From Ornithodoros turicata (lineage: Eukaryota; Arthropoda; Arachnida; Ixodida; Argasidae): a stretch of DNA of 64,000 nt. Below the pieces are notes generated by a model. That model was not told the origin of the DNA and made no database searches. It saw only the letters and a list, made by a program, of their open reading frames with translations. Shown in pieces: positions 56,746-64,000 of the stretch; position 1 is the first letter of the stretch, and each line of letters begins with the position of its first letter. A program made the position numbers and the translations under genes. The stretch covers positions 193,032,031 through 193,096,030 of the forward strand of contig NC_088201.1 in assembly GCF_037126465.1 (NCBI RefSeq), given 5' to 3'.

Positions 56746-57005
56746 CAGGGTGTCCCAGAAAACGTGTCATTGAATTATAATTAAAAAAACTACACTATCT
56801 AGAGTCATGCGGTCAATGGCATTTGTCCTTACTGGGTTTTTGCCACGTCCTCATGTGAATGTCGTGTAACGTAAGTTTAATTATGTAAATTTTTGCGAGC
56901 TTAAGTCGGAAATTTGCCTAGTAAGGGTAATTTTTTTTTACCCTACCCATGTGAAGAGCGTGTCTAATTTAGTCAAATTAATGATAATTGACAGGGATAT
57001 TCAGG
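56746..57005. mobile_element. End fragment of the GGGTGTCCCAGA family
   Basis: CAGGGTGTCCCAGAAAACGT followed by about 250 bp homologous, in reverse, to 42030-42289. Shared words include TCATGCGGTCAA, GGTTTTTGCCACCT-like and AAGTCGGAAATTTGC. It stops abruptly at a PLE fragment. Confidence 0.75.
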
Positions 57006-57200
57006 AGCACTAAGATGGCACCAAATTATGCGAACATTTTTATGGGAGGTATAGAGGAGGCATTTGTGTCCCAACATGGGAAAAAGCCGACGTTGTACAA
57101 GCACTTTGTGACGACGTCTTCATGGTTTTGCCATATTCGGACTCGGGACAGTGTCATTGGCAATGGGTGGGCTCAGTGCAGTATTTTCAAAAATGCATAA
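56995..57200 (+). pseudogene. PLE reverse-transcriptase fragment (catalytic motif region)
   Basis: Frame TKMAPNYANIFMGGIEEAFV, then KPTLYKHFV and, after losing bases, DDVFMVLPYSD. This is the MAPxYANxFMG and (Y/F)xDD block of Penelope RT. The frame breaks exactly at the catalytic Asp pair. Only about 70 codons remain. Confidence 0.8.
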
Positions 57201-57422
57201 ATTTATTGTATTTTCACTCCGCTTGAATATAACTGGGAGTGCGGCTGTCGTTGTAAGACAAAAACCCGTAGCGTCTTGCGTCTAGGAAGTTGTGTTGATG
57301 TGAACCAAGGTAACTGGTGGCCACCAAGCTCTTTTCCGCTTCCCTTCCACTTGATGCTAATTGCCGTGCTTGCAGTTCGACGGTTCGGTTCGACGTTATC
57401 GTTCCTTAGAGTAATCATTGAT

Positions 57423-58282
57423 CTAGGGGAAGTAACTTAACTCTTGTGTAAAAAATCTCCACCTCCTCCTCCTCCTCCATGGCTTAACGCCTATCCAGAT
57501 GAGGAACGCGATGATCAGTCCGACGACTAGAGCTGTAGCAACGCAACTCTGAAGGCGTTCCCTTAAGGTACGGGCTTTCCTTTGGGGTGCTTTGACTGGC
57601 TTCCGCTTCGGCACTCGCGGCGGCTCGTACTCTTGATCAGGTATTCTGTCTCGATGTAACGTGGCATCCTGTTGGAACCCTACGGCAGCTGTATGCTGTA
57701 CGTTGATCCCCGCAGTCGGCCCCACCCCTTGCACATGCTGCTGATACTGGTCAATAGGATAACGAAGCGGATTTTGGTTGGGATCCTGTACAGACAGAGT
57801 CCTAGCAGGCACGCACGGCTGCATGTTAGTTCCCGTTACAGCAGGTTGCACCTCACAAGGAAATCCAGTGTTCTGAGCTCCGTACACGCCAAAAGGATGC
57901 TCGTAGCATGCTCCTGTATTATGCTGCTGTGGCATCCCTATAGGGCCCGTGGACTGTACGTAGGTCCCCGCAGTCACAGGCTGTACCTGGAAGATTCCGC
58001 CCTCCTCTTGCACACGCTGTTGATACTGGAAAGCAGGATAACCATGCGGCATTTGATTCGGATCCTGTGCAGGTACAGTCTCAGTGGGCACGTACGGCTG
58101 CATACTGGTGGAAATCTACTGTGCTCAGCTGCGTACACGGATGCCGATCCTGCTCGAGTCACAAGGTGTCCCATCTCGGTTCGCCGTACTTTGGGAATTT
58201 GAAGCTCTTCCGTCCCGATGTCGCAGGGAGTTCGCCCTGCATCTTCGCCCATGCCAGGCGTCTCTTCTTCTTCCTCCACCAC
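57423..58282 (-). pseudogene. Unknown Pro/Gln-rich protein with a C-terminal membrane segment
   Basis: A minus-strand frame (58282-57974) starts acidic (VEEEEETPGMGEDAG), and a second frame continues from MQPYVPTETVPAQDPNQMP to 57423. The product has an internal duplication: VYAAEHSRFP, MQPYVPTET, AQDPNQMPHGYP, YQQRVQEEG against VYGAQNTGFP, MQPCVPART, VQDPNQNPLRYP, YQQHVQGVG. Comparing the copies shows about 30 bp missing from the first, which causes the frame change. After a basic stretch (RVPKRKPVKAPQRK) comes one membrane segment (ATALVVGLIIAFLIWIGV) and a short Arg-rich tail. There is no ATG upstream of the acidic start before a stop, so it may be a downstream exon or a retrocopy. Family not recognised. 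Confidence 0.5.
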
Positions 58283-58485
58283 CTCGGACGCTGGCCGTTA
58301 TCCACCAAGGCAAGTTGGCAGGGGCAGAACTATTTGCTAAAAATGAGACTATCTTTTCCGGCTATGCTCGACGAGGATTATGATTGTGTGGGTGAAAATG
58401 GTGGACAAAAGAAGCCGCAGAGAGCAGTGCAGTGTGCGTGTGTGCCTTAAGGAAGCATGTGAAAAATGAGAAAGTACGTTACAAC

Positions 58486-59242
58486 CAGGGATGGGCATAA
58501 ATACAAATTTTGAGTATTTAAATATAAATGCAAAATACTTTGTTGAAAGGAGTACTTAAATAGTCTTCATAAATACTTTTGAACATGAGTATTTAAATAC
58601 AAAATATAAATACAGTATTTAAATTCCGTAACAACTACCATAAATACTGCGAGGAAAATGTCATCTGGAAGTACAGAAATAACGATGAGCATCAGAACAA
58701 ATCAGCATCGAGCCAATCGCATTTATTTGTCAGATTATCATGGTGATTTTAATACTAGAAGATTCTCGAAGACTACATCTTTAGGCATCTTCTGTTCGGC
58801 CGGATTCGTAAAGGAGAACAGCATCTCCACAGGTGCCGATGAACAAATACTTGTATCAAATTTGACGAAGATGCTTCGCGCAACAAGGTAATTGGGTAGT
58901 TGCGACCGTTGTCCGCAACAACAATGAAAAACTTGCCATCTAGAATGGTTTGTCGCATGCGCATGCTTGCGCAAACACGGCATAACTGCACCCCAAACTC
59001 GTCCTTCTTCCCGAAAGGTCAAATGCGAGGCGACTTTAAAATATGAGTCAGTATATACTATATGTTTAGGAGTATTTATACAAGAATAATACTAAAAAAT
59101 GTGTATTGAAATATAATTATAAATATATTTTACAAGTCTGTTTTATATAGACAAACTATCTAGACTGTCAAATAGACAATATAAATACATCTATTTATAA
59201 TTGTATTTTAATTACAATGTATTTAAATACTGCTCATCCCTG
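58486..59242 (-). mobile_element. hAT element with ATTTAAATAC arrays and transposase tail
   Basis: Ends read inward CAGGGATGGGCATAAATAC and CAGGGATGAGCAGTATTTA, with a perfect 8-bp target duplication GTTACAAC (58478-58485 and 59243-59250). Subterminal words are AGTATTTAAATA-like. It keeps a minus-strand hATC domain, so it is a deletion derivative of an autonomous element. Confidence 0.93.
58738..58910 (-). pseudogene. hAT transposase C-terminal fragment
   Basis: The frame reads PNYLVARSIFVKFDTSICSS, then APVEMLFSFTNPAEQKMPKD and VVFENLLVLK. This follows the hATC pattern (SSAPVERLFS.....R..L....FE.L.FLK), with M for R in the VERLFS box. There is no upstream catalytic domain. Confidence 0.8.
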
Positions 59243-59250
59243 GTTACAAC

Positions 59251-60970
59251 GACTACGTTATCAATGGGTTTCCGCATTTCCGGTATTTATTTCATTCGTC
59301 CTGTTAGAACGCCCCTGGTGCTCCAGGAATAAAAGGTGTTTAAGGGACCAGGTGTTTCTCCAGGTGTTTCAAGGGAAGATTTTTCATCGAATTAAAAGCT
59401 AGCGGCTCCGGAGGGCGCCATTCCCTGCATTACAGCCGTAAAAAGAGCTGAAGGAGAAACTAAAATATGATGTTCCTTAGGGGGAAAAAATTGTACTGGC
59501 ATTTTGTGCGTATGTAGCACATGTGCAACGCGAAGTTTTTCGGAATGTGGCGAGTTTCTAAGAAAATATTAGGCTGGTGTTTTTCGGCAATTTTCGTCAA
59601 ATGGTCGAAAACGGAGAATCCTAATTGTCAAATATAAACGTTGTTTGTTCTTATCGTGCACCTGATTGAATATCAGTCAAAATACGCCTCTAGTTTCGCG
59701 TGGCTTACTCGATACAGTGGACAGTGCGTCACGAGGAATATAAGTACACTAGAGCTTCGAAAATAGACTGGGATGGATCGCATCATCCCTTTCAGGGCCA
59801 CGTTTATGATGGCGTCTGTGAATATCTCATTCGCATCATCAATGTTTAAGCGTTTGAACAATGACGTTAACAGCTTTACCTCCTTTCTGAAGAGAATCCA
59901 TCGGCTCGTGGCAGCTTCCCTACAGAGGTGGAGTATCTAAATCTGCGCCAGGATAAGGAAATTGACGCTGCGTTGTGTATTCCAGATGTTCAACCTGGCA
60001 ACACTTGTACATTATATCACTGCCTATTTCCCTTCGTTGTAGTGCATGTGAGTAGAAATAGCACAACTATCATCCAGTGAACTTTGCCACCAAGTCCGTC
60101 AGCAACAAAAGCAGATAAGCTTTGCGACAAACCAAGTGACCCCGGTGAAAAATTTTTAAAGGGAGACTTCGCAAGGATTTGAAGAAAAAAAAAAAAAAGG
60201 TGAGCATCACACCGAACACAGACCGCTCCCTTGATACCGAATGCAACATTCGCATTCATTTTGTGCGAGTAATTAATTCGCAAGTGATGACAATGCCAAA
60301 CCGAAACCAAAATGCGAAGCGCACAGCTATTCATCCAGAGGAAGATACAGTGACGTCACCTAGCATTGTCGTCTGCTACGAACGCAATGATGCTTGCATT
60401 CTTCCATGCCGGATGACGTCAGCAGTGTTGCTTTCAGCGCCCTCTTGCTTCACAGAGGCGAAACGCTCACTTCGTAGTAATTCTTTTGAATAACATCTGC
60501 GCGCTTTGGAAACGCGATATTTCGAATGTATGCTCTTGATACCTCAAGGGTTACTGTTATGTCGCAATCTTTGTGGTGATTTTGTTGCGGAGTCCCACTT
60601 TAAGCTGTCGTCTGCCTTGTACGATGCAATTCGATGCAGAACACTGCATACAGATGTTCTCCTGATGCCACAAATGCACCGTTGAAGCTCAAAGAACCCT
60701 ATCAAAATGGGGAAACCGAGTCTTGTTTTTCCATAGGGCGGTGTAAGATGCATATTAAAATCGACAAAAAAATACCAGTGCGAGCGGACAACTGAAAGGG
60801 CACAGTGCAGACAAACACGCCACTGTACTGCCAACCAAAGGCGTTGAAGGCGTTATGTTTGTCTGCCCTTTGTCTTTTTTGTTGTCTCCTGGCACTCTGG
60901 GCTTTTACAGCTTTTAATATGGATCACCAACCCGCACGGATTTTAACTTTATTTCATTAAGATACATATA
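59251..60970. other. No recognised gene
   Basis: Short accidental frames only. Contains an A tract at 60182-60198. Confidence 0.5.
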
Positions 60971-61989
60971 CACGGTGCTTCCTTTTATCTGCAACAAATT
61001 TTCATAAAAAGGGGAGTTGCCTTAGGATAATTTTTATTTTGTCATTTGATTATTTGACAGTGCTGCTACTAGGAAACCATCTTTTTTGCTCACTCAGGGG
61101 ATTAATTAACAGATATACTTATTCAACTTTTTAATTATTGACTTTAAGGAGCATATTGCAATTGCAATATTAGAGCCTTGATCATCTGCTCGAACCACTG
61201 ATGAAGCAGTAAAGTAATCTCAGCCCGTGCTAAAGACTTAACTATTTCACCTCGGCCGCCCGATGGAAACGGAAAGTCATCGGCAAAAGGGCGACGGTGA
61301 CGTTGATATCTCCGCCCTCAGTAAACGTCACATAAAGACGTTATGTGCGATGTGTGCGAACCCTTGCCACGGTATGTTTCACGATCTTTGTGTTGTTTTT
61401 CTTTTTGCTTCCTTTCGTTCCATCACGTGTTCGCAGTGACTTGCCGTATCAGTCATTTCATCCTGCAAGGATGAAATGGCTGATAATATGACAGGGACCG
61501 ATGATATGACTAATATGAGAAGGTTCTCTTGGCCTTCCCCGGTACGATAACCGCTTATATGTAGTGGTGATGCGCAAAGCTCTTTGCGAGCAAAAAGGAA
61601 GGACAAAAGAAAACAAAGATCGTGAAAAACATTACGTTTTTCTGTGACGCAAAGTGGGGGCGGAGATATCGACGTCACCGTCGCTCTTTTGCCGATCAGA
61701 TGACAACAGACGGCAGAGCTGGCTCGCGCTGCGATTACTTTCGTACTTCCTCAGTGGTTCGAGCGCACCATGTGGAGATCAGGCTTTATTATTAGAATTG
61801 CAATGTGCTCCCTGAACTCAATAACGAAAAAAGTTGGTTAACACATCTCTGTTAATTATTCCCCTACTTGAGAATAAATACGGTTTCCTAGTATTAGCCC
61901 CGTCGAGCAATCCCACTGCGAAACTAAAATCGTCCTAAGGCAACTCCCCTTTTTATGAAAATTTGTTGCAGCTAAAAAGAAACACCATG
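60971..61989. mobile_element. 1-kb fold-back element, TA-flanked
   Basis: Ends read inward CACGGTGCTTCCTTTTATCT and CATGGTGTTTCTTTTTAGCT, flanked by TA (60969-60970 and 61990-61991). Matching blocks lie at equal distance from a centre near 61480: AAAAAGGGGAGTTGCCTTAG, GGAAACC.T, GGAGCAcATTGCAATT, CTCGAACCACTGA, GACGGTGACGT. At the centre CATTTCATCC faces GGATGAAATG over five bases. The whole element is one long imperfect hairpin with no coding region. Confidence 0.88.
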
Positions 61990-64000
61990 TATATTACACC
62001 GTGGTTCACAGAAACAAATATCAAAAACACGTCACTCTACGTAAATATAGATATGCTTAGTATGCAAAACTGGGAATCCTTAAGACCCAATATTTTTGGA
62101 TTACAGGAGACGACGGAACAAAGAGCCTTTGCACAAAAGGAGCAATACAGAAAAGAACAGTCTCTGTTCGAAATATCTGCGGCTCTCGTCTTCAGGCACT
62201 CTCTTCATACTTTCCATACTTTCATACCTGTTCGCTGGATTACTACCCGTCTACAGCGTATAAACGTTGCTTTAACAGTATAATGAACTAAAATTCGATG
62301 AAAGTCAGATCAGTTGTGAAAGTTATTATGAAAGCCTGTTATGAAAGTCAGTTATGTTGCTCACTTATAGGCCTCTTGGTTTGAATAAGCATCATTCGTG
62401 CTACCACCAACCAGGAACTAAGCCTGCCAAAACCATCCAACAATATATCTTCCACTATCACGCACAAATGTAATGTACTTGATCTCTCGAGCTATGGCAT
62501 TTTCAACATCTGTTGTGCAAGCTCTCACCCGTGGCATGTAGCGGAAATCGACGTTGCTTCATACAGCTGACAAGGGTCTTGCAGAATGGTGAAGCTGTTT
62601 ATTCAGAATTTCCAGGGAACACATAAAAAAAAGAAAACAAGAACAATTCAGTCTATAAATTATATTCAAACAAACGCAAATACAGTATTTATTTTAACAA
62701 TGTACAGGCATGTTTAGCACGCTACAGGTGACGCAACAGATGCAACGAGCACCCTGGGTGAGAACACAAGTACGCAGGATAGCTATGGGTGTAAGATTTT
62801 TCATGTAGCCAGCCACTGTCCTGAACTTCTTATTTAAATTTGCCAGAAACCAATGGCCATACAGAGCATTTAAATCATACAGTGCTCCTTCCATGATTCC
62901 TTTTCTTGACACCACATTGTTTGCCATCCGGTTCACGAAAGTGACCTCTATCGTGTTTTCTTTGAGGAACATATTATTTTATGTACACTCCTGAAGGCAC
63001 AGTCAGGCATTGTGCAGTTTACGGATGACACAATCTTTGCGACGATAAGCTATTGGAGACACAAACTTTTCTTCAGCGTCACTGATACCTATGGGGCTTG
63101 TTAATGGCCCCGGTATTCCAGAAATGTGCGATATGGAAGTTGGCACATGGTTACTGCTGCTCAAGAGACATACATTCATTTGTCATATAGACGAAAGATC
63201 CTTAGCGCCTGTAGTAGGCATTCAACAATTTCGGCAGTAAAATGGCACTATGGGCACTAAAATTAACTCACTTTCTAGCATTAGCAGCTCTAAGAGTACA
63301 AAAACAAGTTGATTTCGCAACAAGTTGGGCTGCAACATGCATTCCTTGTGATACATGGAGTGGGACTCTCTGTAATTATTATTATTATTTTTTACTAATG
63401 TTCATCCAAAGTCGGTGGGATACCTAGCACAGACACGATGCTTCTCTGCAGGAGCTGCAGAATCACGTTATCTCGTCATCGGTCGTGTTGGGGATTTTTT
63501 TTTAAGCGCGTATTTGTTATTGTTTGCTTCATTGTTCAAATTAGTGACGGTGGACATCGACACTAATTGATGAACTTCTTTCTTTGGCAAGTGACAAGGC
63601 TGGCAAAAGCGAACTGCGGCAATGAGGTGTGCCCGCGAGCTCTGTAGAGCCCAGTATACACTCTAAAAGCAGTGCTTTAGCGCCTAGCACTCTCCTAGCC
63701 AACCATCGTCTCGATGTGATGTTATGTGAATAAAGAAAAAAATGGGCATGTGGGTTCCAACGAAGTCAAACTGGCTACCCCAGTACACTTAATACAGAAA
63801 GTCCAAACAGATGATGAGATGATGAAAACACAAAGGGGAACAGATGATATCGTCTCGAGGGACATCTTCTTTCCCCTCATTTGCCACTATTCACCAATTT
63901 TGTCGCATTATGCAGCTCATAAATGCCACAAAAATGGCGTACACCCCCGTTTGCATCAAATCAAGGGAGATAATGTTGCCATTTGGGAAGATAGTTGGCT
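61990..64000. other. Right end of window; PLE-end relic near 62150-62270
   Basis: AGAACAGTCTCTGTTCGAAATATC (62155-62178) contains a perfect GAACAG/CTGTTC stem followed by CGAAA and is homologous to 42970-43060; I read both as decayed PLE termini. A 92-codon minus-strand frame at 62694-62972 has no recognised family. (ATT)n lies at 63377-63390. Nothing else is supported. Confidence 0.4.

Noticed and set aside
62694..62972. 92-codon minus-strand frame
   Set aside because: No family, no splice sites and no supporting repeat or conservation.
63655..63720. TACACTCTAAAAGC as another copy of the 16-20 kb TA elements
   Set aside because: Only the first bases resemble the CACTCTTAAC end, and no second end is visible.

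Overview
This is a eukaryotic nuclear window with no operons, no ribosome-binding sites and no dense coding. It is almost entirely transposable elements and their debris. The mix points to an arthropod and most likely a hard tick: abundant Penelope-like elements (PLEs), a tRNA-Trp-primed Gypsy element, a THAP/Kolobok-type transposase gene split by GT-AG introns, tRNA-derived SINEs and many non-autonomous hAT elements. The species call is inference.

Layout. 1-7174: a Gypsy/Ty3 element on the minus strand, with one LTR at 6984-7174 and its integrase running off the left edge. It is split in the RNase H region by a 3.2-kb DNA element (1327-4568). 7943-12515: an eleven-exon minus-strand THAP/Kolobok-type transposase gene, disabled by a stop and a frameshift. 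13.7-15.4 kb: a SINE, a LINE 3' end, a hAT element, and a short exon encoding a signal peptide. 16.2-20.5 kb: two related TA-flanked elements. 22.4 kb: a probable last exon of an unknown gene. 24-32 kb: small hAT elements, SINEs, a MITE and a decayed second THAP-type gene.

33152-36076: two near-identical 1431-bp PLE 3' halves in a head-to-head palindrome with a 63-bp spacer; each arm ends in a hammerhead-ribozyme-like motif. 38065-42289: a fold-back composite bounded by GGGTGTCCC ends. 43.4-46.3 kb: a broken near-full-length PLE with an inverted 3' copy at its head, then a LINE reverse-transcriptase relic. 46.9-49.9 kb: a Pif1-type helicase relic interrupted by a hAT element that itself holds another hAT element; both have perfect 8-bp target duplications. 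50.1-51.8 kb: eight ~234-bp tandem repeats, most carrying a type I hammerhead ribozyme motif, followed by a decayed PLE. 53.9-59.2 kb: three more hAT elements, a PLE fragment and an unknown membrane-protein reading frame. 61-62 kb: a 1-kb fold-back element.

The most notable signal is the hammerhead array. Each unit would be released as a ~234-nt RNA by self-cleavage, and the array lies directly upstream of PLE remains. A second theme is that at least six unrelated non-autonomous elements have ends built from iterated short palindromes, a different one in each element. Apart from two likely host exons (15266-15357 and 22408-22724) and a possible gene at 57423-58282, I see no intact host gene.
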